A stretch of 64,000 bases of DNA, taken from the NCBI RefSeq assembly GCF_019803445.1, contig NZ_CP081844.1, positions 3,112,501 to 3,176,500 of the forward strand, written 5' to 3'. Made by a program: the position numbers and the translations under genes. The stretch is from Caenibius sp. WL. GTDB lineage: Bacteria; Pseudomonadota; Alphaproteobacteria; Sphingomonadales; Sphingomonadaceae. The notes under the pieces were generated by a model, which saw only the letters and a list, made by a program, of their open reading frames with translations, was not told the origin of the DNA and did not search any database. The stretch's first letter is position 1, and each line of letters starts with the position of its first letter. Shown here one piece after another: positions 7,486-15,516 of the stretch.

Positions 7486-8793
7486 ATGGTTTCTAAGGCG
7501 ACACGCATTGTACTGGCGACAGCGGCTCTCGCAGCCGCATTGCCCGCGCACGCCCAAACCACGGGCGATAGCCTGGAAGGGTTTCGCCTGCCCCCCGCCG
7601 CACCGGACATCCAAGGCCCGACCACGCCCGACAACCCGATCATCCAACGTCAGGCGCCACAGCCGCAACCGCGGCCGCAGCCGCGGCCCACACCCAAAGT
7701 CGATATTCCCAAGCCTGCCGACACGGCGAAGCGCGAGCCCGCGCCCACCCCGCCCCCGGCGCGCACCGCCAAGCCTGCCCCCGCAACGTCCCCGTCAGGC
7801 CCGGCCAAGCCCGCCAGCCGCCCGGAACCGGGCACGCAAGCGGCACGCCCCGGCCCCGCATCGCCCACGCCCACGCCGCCCGCCGAGGCACCCGCCCCGG
7901 CTCCGGTGGAGGCAGCGCCTGTCACGCCGCCCGTCAGCTCCGCCGCGCCTGCGCCCACCGCAAGCACGCCCGCCCCGACGCAGACAACCGCCCCGCCCCC
8001 TCTGCCCGCCTCGCCCGAGACAAGCACCGCCGATTCAGGCACGGCATGGTGGCGCTATCTGGTGGCCGCTCTGCTCGTAGCGATGATGGGCATCGCGGGC
8101 GTGCTGTTCTGGCGCCAGCGCCGCAGCAAAGCCCAGTTCGAAGAGATCATGGCGATCGAACGGCCGCGCCTGCGCCCTGCACCGGCCGCGGCACCGGTCG
8201 AAAGCGGCGGCACCGGCGAGGTGGAGAGCCCACTGCCGGAAGCGGGCGAGATTTCCGCCACCGCCGACACGCTGGCGGAACCGGACATAGCGGACGGGCC
8301 GCTGCGTACGGCGCTTGAAACCCTGAATCTCAGCGTTTCGCTGGTCAACGCAACGCTGTCCTATCAGATCACGGTGACCAACGCTTCGGACCGGCCGGTG
8401 CACAATGTCGCCGTTTTCGGCGATCTGGTGTCCGCCCATGCCTCGCTCTCGATCGAGGAACAACTCGCCGGGCCGGGAAGGACGGGCGCGCCGCTGCACA
8501 GGGCCGCCGGCCTGCTGCCGGGCCAGAGCGCGTCTTTCAGCGGGCAGTTGCGCCTGCCGATCAGCGCCATCCGCCCGGTGCGCCGCGAACAGGCGGTGAT
8601 GTTCATCCCTCTTGCCCGGATGCGGATCGAAGCCGAGGGGTTGGAAGCGGCGGTGGTGCAAACCTGCGTGGTGGGCCAGAAGCCTGCCGGGCCGGGCGCC
8701 GGTCTGCGCCCATTCCGGCTCGACACCGGCCCACGCGTCTATCCTGATATCGGGCTGCGCGCGCTCGACCTGCCCACACCGCAAGCTGCCTGA
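7486..8793 (+). CDS. Proline-rich single-pass membrane protein of unknown function
   Basis: The 435-aa protein starts with a signal peptide (residues 1-24, ending ALPAHA). A low-complexity Pro/Ala/Thr stretch follows (about residues 45-180). A transmembrane helix (core LVAALLVAMMGIAGVLF, near residue 190) and a basic stop-transfer segment RQRRSK come next. The last 150 residues form a beta-rich region (LSVSLVNATLSYQITVTNASD) resembling DUF11/Ig-like repeats. The ATG at 7486 is chosen because it begins the signal sequence; an upstream ATG at 7462 is possible. The Pro-rich part may span the periplasm or cell wall. No enzyme motif was recognised. Confidence 0.65.
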   Translation: MVSKATRIVLATAALAAALPAHAQTTGDSLEGFRLPPAAPDIQGPTTPDNPIIQRQAPQPQPRPQPRPTPKVDIPKPADTAKREPAPTPPPARTAKPAPATSPSGPAKPASRPEPGTQAARPGPASPTPTPPAEAPAPAPVEAAPVTPPVSSAAPAPTASTPAPTQTTAPPPLPASPETSTADSGTAWWRYLVAALLVAMMGIAGVLFWRQRRSKAQFEEIMAIERPRLRPAPAAAPVESGGTGEVESPLPEAGEISATADTLAEPDIADGPLRTALETLNLSVSLVNATLSYQITVTNASDRPVHNVAVFGDLVSAHASLSIEEQLAGPGRTGAPLHRAAGLLPGQSASFSGQLRLPISAIRPVRREQAVMFIPLARMRIEAEGLEAAVVQTCVVGQKPAGPGAGLRPFRLDTGPRVYPDIGLRALDLPTPQAA

Positions 8794-8807
8794 ACTCCTG
8801 GGCTTCT

Positions 8808-8828
8808 TGCGGCTTCGGTGGAGCCGCA
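8808..8828. repeat. Short inverted repeat (possible terminator) after the proline-rich protein gene
   Basis: TGCGGCT (8808-8814) pairs perfectly with AGCCGCA (8822-8828) across a 7-nt loop, 15 bp after the stop. It is followed by a pyrimidine-rich tract rather than a clean T-run. It could terminate the upstream gene. Confidence 0.4.
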
Positions 8829-8866
8829 TCTCTCTCGATTGTTTCTGGTTGCCGTGATTTCATGGC

Positions 8867-8887
8867 CAGCAGGTGTTCCACCTGCTG
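8867..8887. promoter_or_regulatory. 9-bp inverted repeat upstream of metC
   Basis: CAGCAGGTG (8867-8875) and CACCTGCTG (8879-8887) are perfect complements around TTC, 24 bp before the preferred GTG start of metC. It could be an operator or a hairpin in the leader. No known regulator motif was recognised. Confidence 0.35.
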
Positions 8888-8911
8888 CGAAATCGCTCTA
8901 AGCCTGCGCAA

Positions 8912-10144
8912 GTGAAAAACGACGATCGAACAACGGACTCGGGAACCGGAACCCGCCTTGCGACTGCGGGGCGGCGGCCCGAATGGACCGGGACAGCGGG
9001 GCATCCCTCCAGCGTGGTCAATCCGCCGGTCTGGCGGGCCAGCACGCACCTCTATCCCGATGTCGCGGCGCTGAAGAGCGGGGCACAGGCTTCCGATGAA
9101 ACCCGGTTCTATTACGGCAGGCGCGGCGCGCCGACGCAATGGGCACTGGCCGAAGCGCTGACCGAACTGGAACCGGGGGCCGCGGGCACGCTGCTCTATC
9201 CCAGCGGTGTCGCCGCCATCGCCGGGGCCCTGCTGGCGCTGGTCAAGCCCGGCGATCACCTGCTGATGGCCGACAATGTCTATGAACCCAGCCGCACGCT
9301 CGGCCGGGGGCTGCTCACCGGTTTCGGCATCGAAACCGAGTTTTTCGATCCGTTGGATTGCGAAAGCTTCGCCCGCCTGATCCGCCCCAACACCCGTGCC
9401 GTGCTGCTGGAAGCGCCCGGCAGCCTGACGATGGAAGTGCCGGATATTCCGGCATTCGCCGCCATAGCCCGGGAACGCGGCGTGATCAGCCTGATCGACA
9501 ACACCTGGGCCAGCCCGCTGGGCTTCCCGGCGTTGGAGCGCGGATGCGATATCGCGATCATGTCGCTGACCAAGCATGTCGGCGGGCATTCGGACGTGAT
9601 GATGGGCAGCGTGGCAGCCGGGGCCGCACTCTATCCCAAGCTGCGGCGAACCTATCTTCAGCTTGGCCACGTGGTTTCGCCCGACGATGCGGCACTTGCG
9701 CTGCGGGGCCTGCGTACATTGCAGGTCCGGCTCGAACGCTCCACCGCCAGCGCTTTGCAGATCGCCCGGTGGCTTGCCGGCCGCCCGGAAGTGGCGCAGG
9801 TGCTGTGCCCCATGCTGCCCGGCGCACAGGGGCATGAAACCTGGGCCCGCACGTTCACCGGCGGCTGCGGCCTGTTCAGCTTCCTGTTCCGCGATGGCGA
9901 CGAGGCGGCGCGGGCGCGCTTTATCGATGCGCTGAGCCTGTTCGGTATCGGCTATAGCTGGGGCGGCTTCGAAAGCCTCGTCGTGCCGGTCGATCCTGCC
10001 GGCGCGCGCAGCGCGACCGCCTGGCCGCCACCGGGCGTTGCGCCCGCGGATCGCCTGGGTGTGCGGCTGTCGATCGGGCTGGAGGAACCGGCCGATCTGA
10101 TCGCCGATCTCGATCGGGCCTTTGCCCGGATGGCCGGGCAATGA
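8912..10144 (+). CDS. metC: Cystathionine beta-lyase (PLP-dependent Cys/Met metabolism enzyme)
   Basis: The roughly 410-aa fold-type I PLP enzyme cleaves cystathionine to homocysteine. Visible motifs are the substrate/PLP loop RFYYGRRGAPTQWALAEAL, SGVAAI (phosphate binding), DNTWASPLGF with the conserved Asp that contacts the pyridine nitrogen, and SLTKHVGGHSD with the Schiff-base lysine at about residue 221. The start is uncertain: both 8873 and 8912 are GTG. 8912 is preferred because the family N-terminus (x-TRLATAGRRPEWT) begins soon after it. Its stop overlaps the ATG of the MscS gene by 4 nt (ATGA). Cystathionine gamma-lyase or gamma-synthase activity cannot be excluded from sequence. 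Confidence 0.86.
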   Translation: MKNDDRTTDSGTGTRLATAGRRPEWTGTAGHPSSVVNPPVWRASTHLYPDVAALKSGAQASDETRFYYGRRGAPTQWALAEALTELEPGAAGTLLYPSGVAAIAGALLALVKPGDHLLMADNVYEPSRTLGRGLLTGFGIETEFFDPLDCESFARLIRPNTRAVLLEAPGSLTMEVPDIPAFAAIARERGVISLIDNTWASPLGFPALERGCDIAIMSLTKHVGGHSDVMMGSVAAGAALYPKLRRTYLQLGHVVSPDDAALALRGLRTLQVRLERSTASALQIARWLAGRPEVAQVLCPMLPGAQGHETWARTFTGGCGLFSFLFRDGDEAARARFIDALSLFGIGYSWGGFESLVVPVDPAGARSATAWPPPGVAPADRLGVRLSIGLEEPADLIADLDRAFARMAGQ

Positions 10145-11127
10145 GCCAGACGGCGGGGAACCAGGTTTCGGGCGCGGAAGGCTTCACGGCAGCCGTTTCG
10201 TCGGAAAACATCACGATCGGCAAGGTGATCCGCACGCTCGACAGCTACAGCATCGATATCGGCAAATCCGACGTTTCGCTGTGGGACGGGATCGTGGTGA
10301 TCTTCGTCATCATCAGCATGGCTCTGCTGGCCTATTTCACCAGCAAGCTGTCGCACTATCTGCTCAAACGCATTTCCGGGCTGGACGAAGCGCAGAAATT
10401 GCTGACCGACAAGCTGGCCAGCATTGCGGTGTGGACCATCGCCATTCTCGTCGGCATCGATTTCCTCGGCATCGATCTGACGGCGCTGGCGGTGTTCTCG
10501 GGCGCTTTCGGCCTCGCCATCGGTTTCGGCCTGCAAAAGACGCTGGGCAATCTCATCGCCGGGATCATCCTGCTGATGGACCGTTCGATCAAGCCGGGCG
10601 ACGTGATCGCGGTCAGCGACATGAGCGGGCGGGAAAGCTTCGGCCAGATCCGCAAAATCGGCATCCGCGCGATTTCGGTGACCACGCGCGACATGAAGGA
10701 ATACCTGATTCCGAACGAGAACCTGATGGTTAATCAGGTGGAAAACTGGTCCTACAGCACACGCAATGTCCGGGTGAAAGTGCCCGTCCCGGTGGCGTTC
10801 GGCACCGATCTCGACCTGGCCGAGAAGCTGATGATGCAGGCCACGCAAAGCGCCGCGCGGGTGCTGGAAATCCCCGAACCCAAAGTCCTGTTGATGGGAT
10901 TTGGCGAACACCGGATCAATTTCGAAATCCGCTTCTGGATCGTCGACCCCGAAGAGGGGATCGGCGCGGTCTGTTCGGACGTGTTGAAAGGCGTCTGGCG
11001 CCTGTTCGGCGAACACGGCATCAGCATCCCTTATCCCCAGCGCGACATCCACATCAAGGATTCCGCCCAGATGGACGAACTGATCGCCGCCATCGCCCGG
11101 CGGCAGGGCGAAAAACCGGACAGCTAA
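10141..11127 (+). CDS. Mechanosensitive ion channel (MscS family)
   Basis: The 328-aa inner-membrane protein has hydrophobic segments near residues 42-65 and 90-125. The pore-lining TM3 is rich in Gly/Ala (AVFSGAFGLAIGFGLQKTLGNLIAG). The beta-domain motif follows (DRSIKPGDVIAV). The C-terminal alpha/beta vestibule (NVRVKVPVPVAFGTD) completes the family. MscS channels release solutes on hypo-osmotic shock. The start codon overlaps the metC stop by 4 nt, so it is co-translated with a methionine biosynthesis enzyme, an unexplained pairing. Confidence 0.92.
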   Translation: MSQTAGNQVSGAEGFTAAVSSENITIGKVIRTLDSYSIDIGKSDVSLWDGIVVIFVIISMALLAYFTSKLSHYLLKRISGLDEAQKLLTDKLASIAVWTIAILVGIDFLGIDLTALAVFSGAFGLAIGFGLQKTLGNLIAGIILLMDRSIKPGDVIAVSDMSGRESFGQIRKIGIRAISVTTRDMKEYLIPNENLMVNQVENWSYSTRNVRVKVPVPVAFGTDLDLAEKLMMQATQSAARVLEIPEPKVLLMGFGEHRINFEIRFWIVDPEEGIGAVCSDVLKGVWRLFGEHGISIPYPQRDIHIKDSAQMDELIAAIARRQGEKPDS

Positions 11128-11217
11128 AACGGGCCCGCGACCGGGGTAAAGATCAGCTAATCACCGGCAAAACCATTCTCGCTGGAACTCTTGCGCGGGA
11201 AAGGTCATCTGGCCGTC

Positions 11218-11985
11218 ATGACACATAGCCCTGCCATTGGAACAGTGCATCTGGTCGGCGCCGGTCCCGGCGATCCCGACCTGCTGACTCTGCGCGCCGC
11301 GCGGCTGATCATGCACGCCAAACTGATCGTCCATGACGGGCTGATCGAACCCGCCGTTCTCGAACTGGCCGGTCCGGGCGCACGGATGATCTCCGTCGCC
11401 AAGCGCCGCGCGCATCACACCATGCCGCAGGAAGATATCAACGCACTGCTGGTGCGCGAAGCGCTGGCGGGCAACGATGTCGTGCGGCTGAAAGGCGGCG
11501 ACCCGTTCGTTTTCGGCCGGGGCGGCGAAGAAGCCGAAGCCTGCCATGCCGCCGGGGTGCCGGTGAAGATCGTTCCCGGCATCAGCGCGGCAATGGGCGC
11601 CGCCGCATCGGCCGGGATTCCGCTGACGCACCGTGAAGACGCCAGCATCGTCACTTTCGTGGCCGGGCAATGCAAGGGCCTGACCGAGCAGGATTGGGCG
11701 GGCCTCGCCGGCAAGGGCCGCACGCTGGTGATCTACATGGGCGTGAAGACCGCGCCGCAGATCGCGGAAAAGCTGATGGCGGACGGGCTCGCCCCCGATG
11801 TGCCCGTCGCCGTGGTTGAAAACGCGGCGCGTTCGGATATGCGCGTGCTGCGTACCGCTCTGGCGGGGCTGCCCGATCTTGTGATTCGCGCGAAGGTCAA
11901 AAGCCCGGCCCTCATTATCATCGGCGATGTGACCGCGCGCGAAAATGCCGCGCTCGCCCGCGTCGCTCTGGAGGCAATGTCATGA
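11218..11985 (+). CDS. cobA: Uroporphyrinogen-III C-methyltransferase (SUMT)
   Basis: The roughly 255-aa SAM-dependent methyltransferase converts uroporphyrinogen III to precorrin-2, the siroheme precursor used by the sulfite reductase encoded two genes downstream. The motifs are VHLVGAGPGDPDLLTLRA at the N-terminus, LKGGDPFVFGRGGEE, and VPGISAAMGAAASAGIPLTHR. The ATG at 11218 is preferred to an upstream TTG at 11191. It lacks the CysG oxidase/chelatase domain, so siroheme completion must be done elsewhere. It overlaps the DUF2849 gene by 4 nt (ATGA), the first of four overlaps in this operon. Confidence 0.93.
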   Translation: MTHSPAIGTVHLVGAGPGDPDLLTLRAARLIMHAKLIVHDGLIEPAVLELAGPGARMISVAKRRAHHTMPQEDINALLVREALAGNDVVRLKGGDPFVFGRGGEEAEACHAAGVPVKIVPGISAAMGAAASAGIPLTHREDASIVTFVAGQCKGLTEQDWAGLAGKGRTLVIYMGVKTAPQIAEKLMADGLAPDVPVAVVENAARSDMRVLRTALAGLPDLVIRAKVKSPALIIIGDVTARENAALARVALEAMS

Positions 11986-12281
11986 AGATCCTGACCGGAA
12001 ACGACCTCAAGACCGGGGCCGTCACCTGGTGGACCGGCCAAGACTGGTCGCTCCATGTGGAGGATGCGGCCGATGTCGGCGACGAAGCCGATGCCATCGC
12101 CGCCCGCGAGGAAGGCGCCCGCCGTGTCAACGCACCTTATGCGATCGACGCCGTGCGCGAAGAAACGGGCGGCGTTCGCCCCGCCCATATCAAGGACCGC
12201 ATCCGCGCGCTCGGCCCGACCGTGCGCCCCGACCTAACTCTCAAGCCGGCTGATCCCGAAGTCGGCAACTGGGTGATCTGA
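11982..12281 (+). CDS. DUF2849 protein of the sulfite-reduction operon
   Basis: This small 99-aa protein has the DUF2849 signature: LTGNDLKTGAVTWWTGQDWSLHVEDA, a central AREEGARRVNAPYAIDA, and a conserved C-terminal RPDLTLKP segment. In alphaproteobacteria the family is found almost only between siroheme methyltransferase and sulfite reductase genes, as here. Its function is not established; an accessory or electron-transfer/assembly role for the reductase is a guess. Its stop shares one base with the ATG of cysI. Confidence 0.85.
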   Translation: MKILTGNDLKTGAVTWWTGQDWSLHVEDAADVGDEADAIAAREEGARRVNAPYAIDAVREETGGVRPAHIKDRIRALGPTVRPDLTLKPADPEVGNWVI

Positions 12282-13915
12282 TGTATCGTTACGACCAATA
12301 CGACCAGGCTATGGTCGATGCCCGCGTCGCGGAATTCCGCGACCAGACGCGCCGCCGCATCGAAGGCAAGCTGAGCGAGGATCAGTTCAAGCCGCTGCGT
12401 TTGCAGAACGGCCTCTACCTCCAGCTCCATGCCTACATGCTGCGCGTGGCCGTGCCCTATGGCACGCTCAATTCCGCACAGATGCATGTGCTGGCCGATA
12501 TCGCAGACAAGTACGACCGCGGTTATGGCCACTTCACCACCCGCCAGAACATCCAGTACAACTGGATCAAGCTGGAAGACGCGCCCGACATCCTGGCCGA
12601 TCTGGCCAAAGTCGAAATGCACGCCATCCAGACCAGCGGCAACTGCATCCGCAACATCAGTTCCGATCAGTTCGCAGGCGCCACGGCCGATGAAATCATC
12701 GATCCGCGCCCCTATGCGGAACTGCTGCGCCAATGGTCGAGCTTTCATCCGGAATTCCTCGCTTTGCCGCGCAAGTTCAAGATCGCGGTGATCGCCAGCG
12801 ATACCGACCGCGCAGCCATGAAGCTGCACGATATCGGCATCCGTCTGGTGAAGAGCGATGCCGGCGAACTGGGCGCCGCGTTCTATGTCGGTGGCGGCAT
12901 GGGCCGCACGCCGATGGTCGCGCCGCTGATCCGCGACTTTGTGCCGCTGGACCAGCTCATCACTTATTCCGAGGCCTGCCTGCGGGTTTACAACCGCTAT
13001 GGCCGCCGCGACAACAAGTACAAGGCACGGATCAAGATCCTCGTCCATGAACTGGGCAAGGACGAATACGCCCGCCAGGTGGAGGAGGAATTCGCCCACC
13101 TGCTGACGCAGAACATCGAACCGCCGCTCGCGGAATTGGAGCGGATTGCCGCGCATTTCACCGATCCGGCTTTCGAAACCGGGCTGAGCGACGATCTCGA
13201 TCTTTCCGATCCCGATTTCGCCCTGTGGGTGGAACGCAACTGCGCGGCGCACAAGCAGCCGGGCTATATCATCGCCAACATCAGCCTGAAGCCGGTTGGC
13301 GGCATTCCGGGCGATGCCTCGGCCGCACAGATCCACCTGATGGCCGATCTCGCCAAGGCATACAGCTTCGACGAACTGCGCGTGACGCATGCGCAGAACA
13401 TCGTGCTGCCCCACGTGAAGAAGGCCGATCTCTACACCCTGTGGCAGAAGCTGGAAGCGGCGGACCTCGGCACGGCGAATATCGATACCATCGAGGATAT
13501 CATCGCCTGCCCCGGCCTCGATTATTGCAGCCTCGCCAACGCGCGTTCGATCCCGGTGGCGCAGAAGATTTCCACGCGCTTCGCCGAAACCGGCAAGAGC
13601 GACACGCTGGGCGAACTGAAGCTGAAAATCAGCGGCTGCATCAACGCCTGCGGCCACCACCATGCGGGCCACATCGGCATCCTCGGGGTCGACCGCAAGG
13701 GCGTGGAGAACTACCAGCTCCTGCTCGGCGGCTGCGAGGGTGACGATACCTCGCTCGGCACGATCACCGGCCCGGGCTTCGATGAAAACGGCATTGTCGG
13801 CGCCGTCGAAAAGGCGACCGACGTCTATCTCGCCAACCGGCAGGACGGGGAACGCTTCCTCGACACCTATCGCCGGATCGGCATGGCACCCTTCAAGGAG
13901 GCGCTCTATGGTTGA
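12281..13915 (+). CDS. cysI: Siroheme [4Fe-4S] nitrite/sulfite reductase
   Basis: The 544-aa haemoprotein reduces sulfite to sulfide in the six-electron assimilatory step. It shows the duplicated ferredoxin-like/NiR-SiR repeats. Tail cysteines C410-x5-C416 (ACPGLDYCSLA) and C453-x3-C457 (SGCINACGHH) ligate the coupled cluster and siroheme. The basic residues that bind the anion are within YGHFTTRQNIQYNW. No flavoprotein subunit (CysJ) is encoded nearby, so ferredoxin or another donor is likely. It sits in the cobA-DUF2849-cysI-DUF934-cysH operon, which argues for sulfite rather than nitrite as substrate. Confidence 0.92.
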   Translation: MYRYDQYDQAMVDARVAEFRDQTRRRIEGKLSEDQFKPLRLQNGLYLQLHAYMLRVAVPYGTLNSAQMHVLADIADKYDRGYGHFTTRQNIQYNWIKLEDAPDILADLAKVEMHAIQTSGNCIRNISSDQFAGATADEIIDPRPYAELLRQWSSFHPEFLALPRKFKIAVIASDTDRAAMKLHDIGIRLVKSDAGELGAAFYVGGGMGRTPMVAPLIRDFVPLDQLITYSEACLRVYNRYGRRDNKYKARIKILVHELGKDEYARQVEEEFAHLLTQNIEPPLAELERIAAHFTDPAFETGLSDDLDLSDPDFALWVERNCAAHKQPGYIIANISLKPVGGIPGDASAAQIHLMADLAKAYSFDELRVTHAQNIVLPHVKKADLYTLWQKLEAADLGTANIDTIEDIIACPGLDYCSLANARSIPVAQKISTRFAETGKSDTLGELKLKISGCINACGHHHAGHIGILGVDRKGVENYQLLLGGCEGDDTSLGTITGPGFDENGIVGAVEKATDVYLANRQDGERFLDTYRRIGMAPFKEALYG

Positions 13916-14345
13916 TGTGCTGCGCTTTCGCGATGACGAACCGGTGGGCGATCCCGCCGTCACCGTGGACGCCTTTTCCGAGCAGACCAACGCTTCGGCC
14001 GTCCGCGTCGAACCGGGCGACGATGCCCGCGATCTGATCCCGTTCCTCGAACAGCTTCGCCTGATCGAAGTCGATTTCCCCTCCTTCATGGACGGGCGCG
14101 GCTATTCGGCTGCCCGTATCCTGCGCGAAGCAGGCTACAAGGGCGAACTGCGCGCGGTGGGCGATGTGCTGATCGATCAGCTTTCGCATCTGCGCCGCTG
14201 CGGTTTCGATGCCTTTGCGCCTGAAAAGGGGCTCGATCCGGCCGATGTCGAGGCAACCTTCAACCGCTGGCCCGAAGTCTATCAAGCCGCTGCCGACGAC
14301 CGGCAGCCGATCTGGGCCAAGCGCCACGGGATCACCAATGGCTGA
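13908..14345 (+). CDS. DUF934 protein of the sulfite-reduction operon
   Basis: The 145-aa protein matches DUF934: VEPGDDARDLIPFLEQLRLIEVDFPSF, then DGRGYSAARILRE and GDVLIDQLSHLRRCGFDAF. Family members lie immediately after sulfite reductase in many proteobacteria and are required for or associated with sulfite reduction, but the biochemistry is unclear. The ATG at 13908 lies behind AAGGAG and overlaps the cysI stop by 8 nt. The gene end overlaps cysH by 8 nt in turn. Confidence 0.88.
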   Translation: MVDVLRFRDDEPVGDPAVTVDAFSEQTNASAVRVEPGDDARDLIPFLEQLRLIEVDFPSFMDGRGYSAARILREAGYKGELRAVGDVLIDQLSHLRRCGFDAFAPEKGLDPADVEATFNRWPEVYQAAADDRQPIWAKRHGITNG

Positions 14346-15141
14346 AACCGCACGCCGCATCGACCGCATCGATACCGGAGCACGCTTCACCGCTGAAGAC
14401 GCGGCCGCGCTCAACGCGCGTTTCGCTGGCGCTTCGCCGGAGGACGTGTTGCGCGCGGTGCTGGTCGATGGGGTGGCGGGCCGCGTCGCGCTAGTCTCCA
14501 GCTTCGGCGCCGAAAGCTCCGTACTGCTGCACATGGCGTCGCGTATCGATCCTGCGGTGGCGGTGCTGTTCCTCGAAACGGGCAAGCATTTCGAGGAAAC
14601 GCTCGCCTATCGCGATCTTCTGGTGGCACGCCTCGGGCTGACCAATCTGATCAATCTCTATCCGGACCCGGTGGCTCTGGCCAACAAGGACGAAAGCGGG
14701 CTGCGCTGGTCCTACGATCCGGATGGCTGCTGCGAAATTCGCAAGGTTCTGCCGCTGGCCAAGGCGCTGACCGATTTCGATGCCTCACTCACGGGGCGCA
14801 AGGCGTTCCAGTCGGCCACGCGCGCCGATCTGCCGGTCTTCGAACTCGATACCTCCGATTCGGCCGGGCGGCTCAAGGTCAATCCGCTGATCAGCATGAC
14901 CAAGGCCGATCTCGATGCCTATATGGTGGCGCATGATCTGCCCGCGCATCCGCTGGTCGCCCAGGGTTATCCGTCCATCGGCTGCTCCCCCTGCACCAGC
15001 AAGGTCGCACCGGGCGAAGATCCGCGTTCGGGCCGCTGGAAAGGGTGGGACAAGACCGAATGCGGCATTCACGTGCCGACCAGCTCGCCCATCCCCGGCA
15101 TCGACGAAGAATTGCCCCCGGGATACGAACCGGTCTTCTGA
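14338..15141 (+). CDS. cysH: Phosphoadenylyl-sulfate/adenylyl-sulfate reductase, [4Fe-4S] type
   Basis: The 267-aa PP-loop enzyme (SFGAES, residues 55-60) reduces activated sulfate to sulfite. It has the cysteine pairs C131-C132 (DGCCEIRKVLPL) and C216-x2-C219 (SIGCSPCT), which bind a [4Fe-4S] cluster. This cluster marks bacterial assimilatory APS reductases rather than the E. coli PAPS type. The catalytic cysteine is C242 in TECGIH near the C-terminus. The ATG at 14338 overlaps the DUF934 gene; it is the last gene of the operon. Confidence 0.93.
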   Translation: MAETARRIDRIDTGARFTAEDAAALNARFAGASPEDVLRAVLVDGVAGRVALVSSFGAESSVLLHMASRIDPAVAVLFLETGKHFEETLAYRDLLVARLGLTNLINLYPDPVALANKDESGLRWSYDPDGCCEIRKVLPLAKALTDFDASLTGRKAFQSATRADLPVFELDTSDSAGRLKVNPLISMTKADLDAYMVAHDLPAHPLVAQGYPSIGCSPCTSKVAPGEDPRSGRWKGWDKTECGIHVPTSSPIPGIDEELPPGYEPVF

Positions 15142-15233
15142 TCCGCGATCCGGCGGGAATCGCCGCTGCATCGCGCATAGCTTTCCCCGATCAACGGGCA
15201 CTGCTATGATGGGCACACCAAAGGAGTGTTCAA

Positions 15234-15479
15234 ATGGGTTCGATGTCGCTTACGCACTGGATCATCGTTGCGATCGTGGTGCTGATCTTGTTCGGCCGCG
15301 GCCGGATTTCGGAAACCATGGGCGAATTCGGCAAGGGCCTGCGCAGCTTCAAGGATGGCATGTCCGAAAAGGACGATGCCGATGCGGCCAAGCGCACCGC
15401 GCCGCAGATCGGCCAAACCGCCCCGGATGCGGACAAGGCCACGCCGCTCGCCGCCGACAAGGCCAACACCGAACGCTGA
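15234..15479 (+). CDS. tatA: Sec-independent protein translocase subunit TatA
   Basis: The 81-aa protein has an N-terminal transmembrane helix (HWIIVAIVVLILFG), the FGRGR hinge, and an amphipathic helix (GEFGKGLRSFKDGM), the classical TatA/E layout. An acidic, Ala-rich tail follows. AAAGGAG precedes the ATG at ideal distance. TatB and TatC are not next to it, which is unusual; an extra TatA/TatE paralogue is possible. Confidence 0.9.
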   Translation: MGSMSLTHWIIVAIVVLILFGRGRISETMGEFGKGLRSFKDGMSEKDDADAAKRTAPQIGQTAPDADKATPLAADKANTER

Positions 15480-15491
15480 TCGCTGGTCTAT

Positions 15492-15507
15492 CCCGCCGGT
15501 CGGCGGG
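15492..15507. terminator. Candidate terminator between convergent tatA and BTLCP gene
   Basis: CCCGCCG (15492-15498) and CGGCGGG (15501-15507) form a very GC-rich inverted repeat in the 37-bp gap between the two convergent genes. No T-tract is present. Confidence 0.4.
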
Positions 15508-15516
15508 CGACGCCGC

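Noticed and set aside
12137-14089. 650-codon leftward frame opposite cysI
   Set aside because: Runs through the sulfite reductase, DUF2849 and DUF934 genes on the other strand; no domains.
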